Assembly: GCF_013620825.1 (NCBI RefSeq)
Contig: NZ_NJIC01000033.1
Location: 62,001 to 126,000 of the forward strand
DNA from: Rhodanobacter sp. PCA2
Lineage (GTDB): Bacteria > Pseudomonadota > Gammaproteobacteria > Xanthomonadales > Rhodanobacteraceae
Length of the DNA stretch: 64,000 bases
Direction: 5' to 3'
Of this stretch, positions 34,946 through 43,463 are shown in pieces (the stretch's first letter is position 1; every line of letters starts with the position of its first letter). The position numbers and the translations under genes are program-made. The notes under the pieces were generated by a model that was not told the DNA's origin, did no database searches, and worked only from the letters and a program-made list of their open reading frames with translations.

Positions 34946-36139
34946 TCACGCCGGCAGCGGGCATGCCGGCGCAACATCCTCCGCCGCCACCACGCGGTTG
35001 CGACCGGCCCGCTTGGCCGCGTACAGCGCCGCATCGGCACGTTGCAGCAACGCCGCCGCATCGTCGGCGCCGGGCACGGCCTCGGTGACGCCCGCGGAGA
35101 CGGTCATGCCCAGCGCATGCCCGTCGACCACCACCTGCATGCAGGCAACCTCGGCGCGGATTCGCTCGCCCAGCGCCCGCGTGGCGGCCACGCCGTTGCC
35201 GGGCGACAGCACCACGAATTCCTCGCCACCCACCCTGCCGATCACGTCGCCCGCGCCCAATCCGCGCTGGATGCGCTCCACCAGCGACAGCAGCACGCGG
35301 TCGCCGCCGCCGTGCCCGAAACGGTCGTTCACCGCCTTGAAATGGTCGACGTCCAGCATCAGCACGCCCAGCGGCCGGCCGTTGCGCCCGGCGGCATCCA
35401 GCAGGCGCCCGATCGCCTCCACCAGCGCCAGCCGGTTGTTCACCCCGGTCAGCGGGTCGATCCGCGCCAGCAGCTTCAGCTCCGCCTGCATGGTCTCGTT
35501 GTAGAGCAGCAGGAAGCCGATGCTGGTGAACAGCGGCTGCATCACCAGGAACATCAGGTAGACCGCATTGACCGACGTGGGAGCGAGCAGCCCCGTCGAC
35601 GGGCGGGTCGAAAACAGCAGGTCGGCGTCGCGCCACAGCACCATGGCGACGGCGATGAGCAGCGTCGCCAGCAACACCCCCTTCGCCGCCGAACCGTCCC
35701 GGCGCAGGCTTTCGCACAACGGCACGATCAGCAACGCGAGATCCAGCAGGACGACCGCCGAGGCGCACAGCACCCGTGCCTGGAAATTCGGCGTCACCAG
35801 CGCGAACCAGGCAATTCCCAGCCAGGCCGCCACGCTGGCGACGGCCACCACCCGCAGCCGCGACGGCGCCCCGAGCAGCATGCGCAAGGCCTGCACGGCC
35901 ATGGCGTAGGCCAACAGCATCACCGCGTTCGCCACCAGGATGGACAGCCAGTCGCCCACGCGTCCCCGCAGGCCCAGCAGCACCCAGGCGACCGCCTCCA
36001 CCGCCTGCGCCCCGGCGCGCAGCCGCAGGCTGGCCCGCGCCACGCCGGCATAACTGCCGGTGGCGACCCACAGTATCACCGCCATCACCAGAGCCTGGAC
36101 GGCACCCATCAAGGCCAGCGTGGCCATGTCAAAGGACAT
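34946..36139 (-). CDS. Membrane diguanylate cyclase (GGDEF)
   Basis: This 397-residue protein has an N-terminal membrane region of about six to seven helices (residues 5-205) and a C-terminal GGDEF domain. The active-site motif is GGEEF in RVGGEEFVVL, DVDHFKAVNDRFGH is the nucleotide/metal segment, and no RxxD inhibitory site is evident directly before the motif (ERIQRGLGAGDVIG instead has R..D-like spacing). It should make cyclic di-GMP in response to an unknown membrane signal. Start 36139 is chosen because GGGGGAAG lies upstream and the first helix follows immediately. Confidence 0.88.
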   Translation of the reverse strand: MSFDMATLALMGAVQALVMAVILWVATGSYAGVARASLRLRAGAQAVEAVAWVLLGLRGRVGDWLSILVANAVMLLAYAMAVQALRMLLGAPSRLRVVAVASVAAWLGIAWFALVTPNFQARVLCASAVVLLDLALLIVPLCESLRRDGSAAKGVLLATLLIAVAMVLWRDADLLFSTRPSTGLLAPTSVNAVYLMFLVMQPLFTSIGFLLLYNETMQAELKLLARIDPLTGVNNRLALVEAIGRLLDAAGRNGRPLGVLMLDVDHFKAVNDRFGHGGGDRVLLSLVERIQRGLGAGDVIGRVGGEEFVVLSPGNGVAATRALGERIRAEVACMQVVVDGHALGMTVSAGVTEAVPGADDAAALLQRADAALYAAKRAGRNRVVAAEDVAPACPLPA

Positions 36140-36298
36140 CGACGTGCTTCCCCCGTGGCCCGGGCGCCTTGGCCCTGCGGGGGCCAGCGGCAAGCCGGAC
36201 GATCAGCCGGGAAGTATCGATCAACGCGACCCGGACTTGAACGTTGACAGCCGCCCGCGTTTCGCTACTTTCCATTGACGCCCCCGCCCGGATTGCCC

Positions 36299-38164
36299 AT
36301 GGCCACCCTCGTTCCGACACGCAACAGCTGCCTGCCGCGGATGACCGGCGGCGAAAAGCGCGTATCCGAGCGCCTGGAGCAGAAGCTGGAGGACGACTAC
36401 CTGCTCTGGTACGACGTGCCCATCGGCCTGAAGCAGCGCCAGCCGGATTTCGTGGTGTTCCACCCGCGTCGCGGCCTGCTGGTGCTGGAGGTGAAGGACT
36501 GGAAGGCCGACACCATCCGCCAGGCCGACAAGACCCAGTTCACCCTGGTCACCGAGCGCGGCCTGGCGAAGGAAACGAACCCGCTGCTGCAGGCGCGCGC
36601 CTATGCGCTGGAGATCGGCGTGGTGCTGGAGCGCGATCCGGCGCTGCGCCAGCCCGAGGGCAGCCGCCACGCGGGCAAGCTGGTGATGCCGTGGGCCTGG
36701 GGCGTGGTGCTGGCCAACATCACCCGCAGGCAGTTCGACGAAGGCGAACTGGGTGCGGTGATCCCCGCGCACCTGGTGCTCTGCCGCGACGAGCTGTACG
36801 AGACGGTGGATGCCGAGGCGTTCCAGGAGCGGCTGTGGGCGATGTTCCCGCAGGTGTTCCCGGTGGCGCTCACCCTGCCGCAGATCGACCGCGTGCGCTG
36901 GCACCTGTTCCCCGAGATCCGCGTGGAACCGGGCAGCGGCCAGTTCGGCCTGTTCGCCGCCGAAGGCAAGGACGCGCGCGCGCTGGAGATCCCCGAGCTG
37001 GTGAAGGTGATGGACGCCCAGCAGGAGCAGCTGGCGCGGTCGCTGGGCGACGAGCACCGCGTCATCCACGGCGTGGCCGGCTCCGGCAAGACCATGATCC
37101 TGGGCTTCCGCGCCATGCAGCTGGCCCGCGCGATGAGCCGGCCGATCCTGGTGCTCTGCTACAACAAGACGCTGGCGGCGCGGCTGGAACAGCTGATCGG
37201 CGAGCGTGGCCTCGGCGACAAGGTGCAGGTGTACAACTTCCACCGCTGGTGCCGGCGCATGCTGGACAGCTACCACGTCGAGCTGCCGCCCCGGGGCGAG
37301 CGCTTCTTCGAGGCGATGGTGGAGCGGGTGATCGAAGGCGTGGACAAGGGACAGATCCCGCGCTTCCAGTACGGCGCGGTGCTGATCGACGAAGGCCACG
37401 ACTTCGAGCCCGACTGGTACAAGCTGATCGTGCAGATGATCGATCCCGCCACCAATTCGCTGCTGGTGCTGTACGACGACGCGCAGAACATCTACGGCCA
37501 GCCCAGCCGCCGCAAGCTGAGCTGGAAGAGCCTCGGCGTGCAGGCGCAGGGCCGCACCACCATCCTCAAGCTCAACTACCGCAACACCCTGGAAATCCTC
37601 GCCGTGGCGCGCAACTTCGCCAGCGAGCTGCTGGCCGCCCGCGTCGAGGACGACGACGGCGTGCCGCTGGTGGCGCCGGAAAGTGCGGGACGGCGCGGCC
37701 CGCTGCCCGAGCTGATCCGCACCGACACCGCCGCCGCCCAGCTCGACGTGCTGATCGCGCAACTGCGCGACGAACACGCCCACGGCCGCCCGTGGGACGA
37801 GATGGCGGTGATCTACCGCGCGAGCTGGGAAGGCGAGAAGCTGCACGAGGTGCTGCAGCGCATCGGCATTCCCTCCAGCCTCGCCGACGAACGCGGCAAG
37901 CAGGCGCTGTTCGTGGTCAGGGACAGCGTGAAACTGCTCACCATGCATTCCTGCAAGGGCCTGGAATTCCCGTTCGTGATCGTGCCGGGGCTGGGCTCGC
38001 TGCCGCGCGAGGGGCAGCGCGAGATCGACGAGGCGCGCCTGCTCTACGTGGCGATGACCCGCGCCACCGAGCGGCTGCTGCTGATCCATCATCTGGACTC
38101 GGTGTTCTCCAAGCGCATCCGCGATTCGATCAACGAAGTGCAGGCACAGCTGGCGCGGGCGTGA
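36299..38164 (+). CDS. NERD-domain nuclease fused to UvrD/Rep-type helicase
   Basis: This 621-residue protein has an N-terminal NERD nuclease-related domain (residues about 20-130; QPDFVVFHPRRGLLVLEVKDW gives the D...ExK nuclease core) and a superfamily 1 helicase. The helicase motifs are Walker A HGVAGSGKTM (near 258), Walker B VLIDEGHDF (near 362), TILKLNYRN and the C-terminal VKLLTMHSCKGLEF plus LLYVAMTRAT. It is probably a DNA repair or restriction-type nuclease-helicase. Single-protein nuclease-helicases of similar make-up have been linked to phage defence, but no other defence gene lies nearby. It is divergent from the diguanylate cyclase gene. Confidence 0.87.
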   Translation: MATLVPTRNSCLPRMTGGEKRVSERLEQKLEDDYLLWYDVPIGLKQRQPDFVVFHPRRGLLVLEVKDWKADTIRQADKTQFTLVTERGLAKETNPLLQARAYALEIGVVLERDPALRQPEGSRHAGKLVMPWAWGVVLANITRRQFDEGELGAVIPAHLVLCRDELYETVDAEAFQERLWAMFPQVFPVALTLPQIDRVRWHLFPEIRVEPGSGQFGLFAAEGKDARALEIPELVKVMDAQQEQLARSLGDEHRVIHGVAGSGKTMILGFRAMQLARAMSRPILVLCYNKTLAARLEQLIGERGLGDKVQVYNFHRWCRRMLDSYHVELPPRGERFFEAMVERVIEGVDKGQIPRFQYGAVLIDEGHDFEPDWYKLIVQMIDPATNSLLVLYDDAQNIYGQPSRRKLSWKSLGVQAQGRTTILKLNYRNTLEILAVARNFASELLAARVEDDDGVPLVAPESAGRRGPLPELIRTDTAAAQLDVLIAQLRDEHAHGRPWDEMAVIYRASWEGEKLHEVLQRIGIPSSLADERGKQALFVVRDSVKLLTMHSCKGLEFPFVIVPGLGSLPREGQREIDEARLLYVAMTRATERLLLIHHLDSVFSKRIRDSINEVQAQLARA

Positions 38165-38208
38165 CGGGACGCTAGACTGCGCGCAGCATCCACAGGGGAA
38201 CCCGCCAC

Positions 38209-38628
38209 ATGCGCCGTCTGCTGCTCGCCGCCACGCTCGCCCTCGCCGCCGTCGCGCTGCCCGCACGGGCCGCCGACAACGTCACCCAGCTGCAGAAGAT
38301 CGACCGGGTGGCGGGCACCGGCACGGTGGCGCGCGACGGCGACGTGGTGCAGGTGAACTACACCGTGTGGCTGTACGACGCGAACGCGGCGGACCACCAC
38401 GGCAAGGAAGTCGACAGCTCGCTGGACAGCGGCGAACCGATCAGCTTCACGCTGGGCTCGGGCCAGGTGATCGCCGGCTGGGACCAGGGCATCCGCGGCA
38501 TGCACGTGGGCGGCAAGCGCACCCTGGTCATCCCCGCCCGGCTGGCCTATGGCAGCCGCGGCGCCGGTGCCGACGTGCCGCCGAACGCCAGCCTGGTATT
38601 CGACGTGGAACTGGTCGGGGTGCATTGA
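38209..38628 (+). CDS. Periplasmic FKBP-type peptidyl-prolyl isomerase
   Basis: This 139-residue protein has a signal peptide ending PARAADN and a single FKBP domain: VQVNYTVWLYD, GEPISFTLGSGQVIAGWDQG, RTLVIPARLAYGSRGAG and VFDVELVGV. Active-site aromatic and acidic positions are mostly kept (the Trp of VIAGWD, Tyr in AYG). CACAGGGGAACC is a strong ribosome site and TAGACT (38173-38178) a -10 candidate. Confidence 0.92.
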   Translation: MRRLLLAATLALAAVALPARAADNVTQLQKIDRVAGTGTVARDGDVVQVNYTVWLYDANAADHHGKEVDSSLDSGEPISFTLGSGQVIAGWDQGIRGMHVGGKRTLVIPARLAYGSRGAGADVPPNASLVFDVELVGVH

Positions 38629-38643
38629 GCCCGGCCCGGCGCG

Positions 38644-40419
38644 TCACGCCTCGACAAGATCGCCCACCTCGGCATTGGCCATCACGCGGTTGCGGCCGGC
38701 GCGCTTGGCCCGGTACAGCGCGGCGTCGGCTTCCCGGCACAGTCGCCGCATGTCGTAGCCGAAGACCCCGGTGAACGCCACGCCGACGCTGGTGGAGATC
38801 TCCACCGCGGGGCCACCGCCCTGCACCCGGGCGTCCTCCACCGCCTGGCGGATGCGCTCGGCGATCGCCATGCCCTGCTCGCGCGAGCACTCGACCAGCA
38901 GGATGCCGAACTCCTCGCCACCCAGGCGACCGAACAGGTCGGCCGGGCGCAGCTGCTGCCGGCAGATCGCCACGACGTGGCACAGCACGTCGTCGCCCAT
39001 GGCGTGGCCGTGGGTGTCGTTGACCCGCTTGAAATGGTCGAGATCGATGAAGACCAGGCAGGCGGCGCCCGCCCGCTTCTCCAGCAGGTGCAGGCTGCGC
39101 TCGGTCTCGGCCATGAAATGCTGGCGATTGAAGATCGCGGTCAGCCCGTCCTGATGGGACAGTTTCTTGAAGCGCAGCTGCGAGCGCTTGAGCCGGAACA
39201 TCCACAGCAGGACGAACCCCAGCACCATCAGCAGCAGCGCGACATACAGGCGCGCGGCCTCCGACTTCTTCGCATCCAGGGTCTGCTGCATGCGCAGCAG
39301 CACGTTCTGCTGGCTCAGCTGTTCGGTTTCCAGTTTCTGCGCCAGCACATGCTGCTGCACCGTCTCGTACGCCATCGTCCTGGCGTTGACGTCGTCGAGA
39401 TAGGCCTTGTCCAGTTCGGCGTATTTTTCGTAGTAGCCAAGCGCGGCGGCTGCATGGCCTTGCTTCTTCTCGATGCGGTAAAGCAGCTCGTAGGCATCTT
39501 TCAGCCAAGTCCCGAAATCGCCCGATGACCGCGTGGCGATAATGGCCAGAGATATCTTCCTCGCTTCACCATCATCTCCCAAGGCAGCCAGCGCCTGCGC
39601 CCGGGTCACCATGGCCGTCAGTTTGTTGGGCGCATAGCCATTGGCATCGACCACAGCCGCGACCCGATCGAGCAGGGCGAGTGCCTTGTGCGGCTGTCCT
39701 TCCTGCATATACAACTGGGCGAGCGTGAGCGTCAGGTCCGCGTTGTATATCGGTTCATTGGTCAGCGGACACGCCACCAATGCCTGCTGCAACTCCGGGC
39801 TGTCAGGTTTGAGTCGATGGCCGCCGAACAGTGCTACGACCAAACTGGAAGCCGAGTAGCACGGACTCTCCCCATCAGGAACAGCGCCCATCGCCATACG
39901 TGCATAGTGCACGGCCAAATCGGTCTGCCCAGCCAGGCCCAACGCCTGTGCCAAGTTCAGCAACACTCTGGAACGTGTTTTCGTATCTGAAATCTGCGGC
40001 AAACGTGCCGCAAGATGATTGGCCAGTTCGAATGCTTCAGTGTAATGACGAGTAACTCCGAACTGGCTAAGCAGCAACGCAGAAGCACGGTCGCCCCAGA
40101 TCGGATTACCAGAGTGTTGGATGATTTCCTGAAACAGCGCTTCTGATTTGGCGTAGTCACCTTCGTACATGGCCTCCCACGCATTCAGGTAACGCAGATG
40201 CCACTGCTGATCCGGCGTCAACCGAGTAGCTTCTTGGTTAAGCCGGACCAGTTGCTGCAAGGATCGCGAATGTGCGGTGAGTTGCAGCACCTCGACCTGC
40301 TTGAGGGCGGCATCCGCGTCGATGATCGACGGCACAGCAAACCCAACCTGCCAGCATAAGCAACTGGCAAGGACGATCCATGCTGTGTGTCGCCATGGGC
40401 TGCTCGGCCAACGGAACAT
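38644..40419 (-). CDS. TPR-containing membrane diguanylate cyclase (GGDEF)
   Basis: This 591-residue protein has a signal/anchor sequence (WIVLASCLCWQVGFA), a periplasmic helical TPR-like region (about residues 35-380), a coiled coil, a transmembrane helix (VALLLMVLGFVLLWMF near 405) and a C-terminal GGDEF domain with RLGGEEFGIL and DLDHFKRVNDTHGH. It should make cyclic di-GMP in response to a periplasmic ligand. The N-terminal half is encoded by clearly AT-richer DNA (around 50 % GC at 39.5-40.4 kb) than the GGDEF part (about 70 %), suggesting a recombined or transferred sensor part. It lies 20 nt after the small BBD-like gene and is probably transcribed with it. Confidence 0.87.
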   Translation of the reverse strand: MFRWPSSPWRHTAWIVLASCLCWQVGFAVPSIIDADAALKQVEVLQLTAHSRSLQQLVRLNQEATRLTPDQQWHLRYLNAWEAMYEGDYAKSEALFQEIIQHSGNPIWGDRASALLLSQFGVTRHYTEAFELANHLAARLPQISDTKTRSRVLLNLAQALGLAGQTDLAVHYARMAMGAVPDGESPCYSASSLVVALFGGHRLKPDSPELQQALVACPLTNEPIYNADLTLTLAQLYMQEGQPHKALALLDRVAAVVDANGYAPNKLTAMVTRAQALAALGDDGEARKISLAIIATRSSGDFGTWLKDAYELLYRIEKKQGHAAAALGYYEKYAELDKAYLDDVNARTMAYETVQQHVLAQKLETEQLSQQNVLLRMQQTLDAKKSEAARLYVALLLMVLGFVLLWMFRLKRSQLRFKKLSHQDGLTAIFNRQHFMAETERSLHLLEKRAGAACLVFIDLDHFKRVNDTHGHAMGDDVLCHVVAICRQQLRPADLFGRLGGEEFGILLVECSREQGMAIAERIRQAVEDARVQGGGPAVEISTSVGVAFTGVFGYDMRRLCREADAALYRAKRAGRNRVMANAEVGDLVEA

Positions 40420-40439
40420 ACCGTCACACCAAGCGCTCG

Positions 40440-40742
40440 TCAGCGCGTGGAGCCTCGTTTGGCAGGGGGGCGTCGAGGGGAAGGATCGGGTTCGGGCCGC
40501 TCCGGCAAGGGGAGATCTGCCTCCTCTTCCTCTTCGTCCCCGTGGCTGGGTGCCTGAGTCTGCGGCACCCCCTGAATACCCAACTTCACCCGCAGTGGCG
40601 CACAATCGCCTTTCGTCACCGCCATTTTGAGCTCGACACTCGCCCCGGCCTTGTCCAGCACGTACTTCAGCTCGCTGGGTGGCGCATAGCGCAACGACGC
40701 GTCGCTGCCAATGACTATCAGCAATTCGATCGTATCGGTCAT
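40440..40742 (-). CDS. Candidate borosin-type precursor protein (BBD-like N-terminus)
   Basis: This 100-residue protein has residues 5-55 predicted helical, including LLIVIGSDASLRYAPPSELK and AVTKGDCAPLRVKLG. The pattern (helix, Leu-rich helix, a Gly-Asp turn about 28 residues after the first Leu, then a short helix) resembles the borosin-binding domain of OphMA and SonA as I recall them. The rest is GIQGVPQTQAPSHGD, an acidic run of five Glu and a Pro/Arg-rich tail. The usual hydrophobic core is absent; the only candidate is about residues 56-66. AAGGGGAAC gives a strong ribosome site, suiting an abundant substrate. It follows the methyltransferase gene by 61 nt. The assignment is inference. 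Confidence 0.55.
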   Translation of the reverse strand: MTDTIELLIVIGSDASLRYAPPSELKYVLDKAGASVELKMAVTKGDCAPLRVKLGIQGVPQTQAPSHGDEEEEEADLPLPERPEPDPSPRRPPAKRGSTR

Positions 40743-40803
40743 GTTGTTCCCCTTACATCCCATGTCCGGTCGGCGCCATTGCGCCGCACCGCCTCGCCCC
40801 GCC

Positions 40804-41640
40804 TCAGGCTCCCGTGCCTGCGTGCTGCGACGCATCCAGCGCCTGCAACCGTACTAGCATGGCACGGTTCGGCTGCAAGGTCACGGCCGGGGGCAGTACC
40901 ACCGTTTCCTCGGCGGTCAACGGTATCCCGGCCAGCTCGCGCAGCGCGATGCGCTGGATGCGCGGCTGCTCGACGGGCAAGGTTGCGCCGCGATAGATGA
41001 TGACTTCGTGATCGGGCGGGTAATCCTGCTCCAGCCGCTCCACCAGCAAGGCCCGGTAGGCCGGCGCGGCGTCGAAACGCCCTACGGAACGGTTGCCGAC
41101 CACGCCCACCTGCCACAGCACCAGGTAGCCGGCGGGATCGACGCGCCGATCGCAGTACAGCAGCTGGCTGGCTTCGAAGTGCTGGCAGCCGTAGCGGCCG
41201 GGATCGAAGCCCAGGTCGGCGTAGAGGCAATCCTCGGCCGAGATGCCCGGCTCCATGTGCGCCTCGTAGCCTTCCGCGCGGGCCTCCTCGATGACCTTGT
41301 GCGGCGACCACGCGAAGATGCCGGGGTGGCCGTAGAACACGCCGCACACGCGCTTGTCCGCGCGCAGCTCGGCCATCATCAGCGCGACCCATTCGCGGTA
41401 GGTCCGCATGCGCGGCTTGCCCTCGGCGTAGCAGGGCTGCAGGCTGCGCACGTCCGGGTGCATGCGCTTCAGCCATTCTTCCGCGATGGCGTCGGACAGC
41501 GCCGCGAACACCACGTCCGCCTGCACGATGTGGCTGCGCGCCAGCGGCGTGAGGTGGGAACCCAGGGTCATGCCCAGCCCTACGCAACTCAGGCGGCCAC
41601 GGCGGGGGACGTTCGGGGATGGCAGGCTGATTGGCGGCAT
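40804..41640 (-). CDS. Borosin-like SAM-dependent peptide alpha-N-methyltransferase (tetrapyrrole methylase fold)
   Basis: This 278-residue enzyme of the TP-methylase superfamily has an N-terminal GLGMTLGSHLT SAM loop and YGHPGIF. The segment CYAEGKPRMRTYREW gives Tyr71, Arg77, Tyr81, and Tyr103 lies in FYGHPG. Their spacing (6, 4, 22) equals that of OphMA Tyr66, Arg72, Tyr76 and Tyr98, which serve backbone N-methylation. Further matches to that family are PGISAEDCLYADLG, LVLWQVGVVGN and LVERLEQDY. No cobalamin or sirohaem genes are nearby, so a precorrin methyltransferase role is unlikely. There is no Shine-Dalgarno, but TATCAT (41652-41647) lies 6 nt before the ATG. A small BBD-like gene follows. 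Confidence 0.72.
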   Translation of the reverse strand: MPPISLPSPNVPRRGRLSCVGLGMTLGSHLTPLARSHIVQADVVFAALSDAIAEEWLKRMHPDVRSLQPCYAEGKPRMRTYREWVALMMAELRADKRVCGVFYGHPGIFAWSPHKVIEEARAEGYEAHMEPGISAEDCLYADLGFDPGRYGCQHFEASQLLYCDRRVDPAGYLVLWQVGVVGNRSVGRFDAAPAYRALLVERLEQDYPPDHEVIIYRGATLPVEQPRIQRIALRELAGIPLTAEETVVLPPAVTLQPNRAMLVRLQALDASQHAGTGA

Positions 41641-41800
41641 GGCGCGATGATAGGGCAAGTACCGGATGGCGCCACGGGCCGCCCCTTCCACGGGAGCGGA
41701 GTCGGAAACCGCGGCACGCCGGCCCATCCATGCCTTCAGGCACGGTCGCAGCGCACCCCTCGTCGCTAGGCTAAGGGCTTTCCCCCGCGAGGACGGACCT

Positions 41801-43306
41801 GTGCGCAAGCCGCTGCAGACGAGCTTGCTGGCAGCACTGCTGCTGGCCGGATTCCACCACCCGATACTGGCCGCCGATGCCAAGCCGCCCGCCGCGGCGG
41901 AGGCGCCGGGCGCCAGCGACGGCTTCCATCTGCCTGCCTTCCCCGCCGACGCGCATGTTTCGCAGTCCGTCACGGTGGGCGGCCGCACGCTGAAGTACAC
42001 CGCCACGGTGGGCTCGCTGCCGGTGCGCGACGAGAAGGGCAAGGTGATCGCGCAGGTGATGTTCACCGCCTACACCATGCCAGGGAAGAACCGCCCGGTG
42101 ACCTTCGCCTTGAACGGCGGCCCCGGCGCCTCCTCGGTCTACCTCAACCTCGGCGCGATCGGCCCGAAGAAGGTGAACTTCGGCGTCGAGGGCGACAACC
42201 CCTCCGATCCGGCCGTGCTGCACGACAACCCCGGCACCTGGCTGGGCTTCACCGACCTGGTGTTCATCGACCCGGTGGGCACCGGCTTCAGCCGCGCGCT
42301 GGTGGACGACAAGCAGGCCACCAAGGATTTCTACAGCACCGGCACCGACATCAAGTACCTCTCGCGCATCGTCTACGACTGGCTGGTGAAGAACGGCCGG
42401 ATGGAGTCGCGCAAGTACCTGGTGGGCGAGAGCTACGGCGGCTTCCGCGGCCCGCGCATCACCGACTACCTGCAGACCCAGCTCGGCGTGGCGATGAACG
42501 GCGTAGTGCTGCTGTCGCCCTACCTCGACCCGGCCGCGTCGGACGACGAGAACGTCTCGCCGCTGCCCTGGATGCTCACCCTGCCCTCCATCGCCGCCGC
42601 GCACCTGGAGCGCGAGGGCAAGCTCAGCGCGCAGGCGATGCAGTCGATCATCGACTACACCCGCACCACCTACGCCACCACCCTGATGCAGGGCCGCAGC
42701 AACCCGGCCGCCACCGACGCGATGATCAAGAAGGTCGCCGCGCTCACCGGCCTGGACCCGCTGTTCGTGCAGCGCTCCGGCGGCCGGCTGGAAACCCAGG
42801 CCTACCTGCGCGAGGTCTACCGCGCCGAGGGCAAGCTGGGTAGCCGCTACGACTCCAACGTCACCGCCTGGGACCCGTTCCCCTACGCGCCGCACCAGCG
42901 CTCGGGCGATCCCATCCTCAACGGCATCATCGCGCCCACCACCACGGCCATGGTGAACTTCGTGACCCAGACCGTGGGCTGGAAATACGACGGCCGCTAC
43001 AACGCGCTCAGCTACGACGTGAACCGCCTGTGGCACGAGGACGAGGACGCGAACCTGGGCTCGGTGAAGCAGTTGCGCGAATCGGTGGCGAACGACCCCG
43101 GCCTGCGCGTGCTGATCGCCCACGGCTGGGACGATCTCTCCTGCCCGTTCATGGCCTCGGTGCTGATCGTCGACCAGATGCCGGCGATGGGCGACCCCAC
43201 CCGCGTGCAGGTGAAGGAATATCCCGGCGGCCACATGTTCTACGCCCGGCCGTCCAGCCAGTCCGACCTGCTGCGCGACGTGAAGGCCTTGTACGGCGTG
43301 CAGTGA
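41801..43306 (+). CDS. S10 family serine carboxypeptidase, secreted
   Basis: This 501-residue peptidase has a signal peptide (RKPLQTSLLAALLLAGFHHP) and the S10 alpha/beta-hydrolase motifs: FALNGGPGASSVYLNLGA, the catalytic Ser in VGESYGGFRGPR, Asp in HGWDDLSCPF and His in PGGHMFYARP. It should trim C-terminal residues of peptides in the periplasm. GTG at 41801 is the start, with GCGAGGAC upstream and the signal peptide following directly. It is divergent from the borosin-like methyltransferase gene across 160 bp. Confidence 0.9.
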   Translation: MRKPLQTSLLAALLLAGFHHPILAADAKPPAAAEAPGASDGFHLPAFPADAHVSQSVTVGGRTLKYTATVGSLPVRDEKGKVIAQVMFTAYTMPGKNRPVTFALNGGPGASSVYLNLGAIGPKKVNFGVEGDNPSDPAVLHDNPGTWLGFTDLVFIDPVGTGFSRALVDDKQATKDFYSTGTDIKYLSRIVYDWLVKNGRMESRKYLVGESYGGFRGPRITDYLQTQLGVAMNGVVLLSPYLDPAASDDENVSPLPWMLTLPSIAAAHLEREGKLSAQAMQSIIDYTRTTYATTLMQGRSNPAATDAMIKKVAALTGLDPLFVQRSGGRLETQAYLREVYRAEGKLGSRYDSNVTAWDPFPYAPHQRSGDPILNGIIAPTTTAMVNFVTQTVGWKYDGRYNALSYDVNRLWHEDEDANLGSVKQLRESVANDPGLRVLIAHGWDDLSCPFMASVLIVDQMPAMGDPTRVQVKEYPGGHMFYARPSSQSDLLRDVKALYGVQ

Positions 43307-43463
43307 CCCTTGCATGCGGCGCCCCGGCCCGCCCGGGGCGCGGGGCGCGCAAGGGCCATTCCGGGAAGCCGCCCGCTTCCCGGAACGGGCGGCCGGGCGC
43401 GCACGGCGCGTGGTATCGTGACGGCGCGTCACGATCCACCACATCAGCCGATGAGGTGTCGCC

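Noticed and set aside
34897-35061. Longer version of the leader peptide frame (82 codons)
   Set aside because: The extra part overlaps the end of the diguanylate cyclase gene and the leader's own promoter; only the last 27 codons follow the -10 box.
40804-41640. Cobalamin or sirohaem precorrin methyltransferase
   Set aside because: The fold is the same, but the Tyr/Arg/Tyr/Tyr set and sequence motifs fit peptide N-methyltransferases, and no tetrapyrrole gene lies nearby.
36299-43306. Defence island around the NERD-helicase
   Set aside because: Neighbours are an FKBP, cyclases, the borosin-like pair and a carboxypeptidase; no restriction, toxin or recombinase genes are seen.
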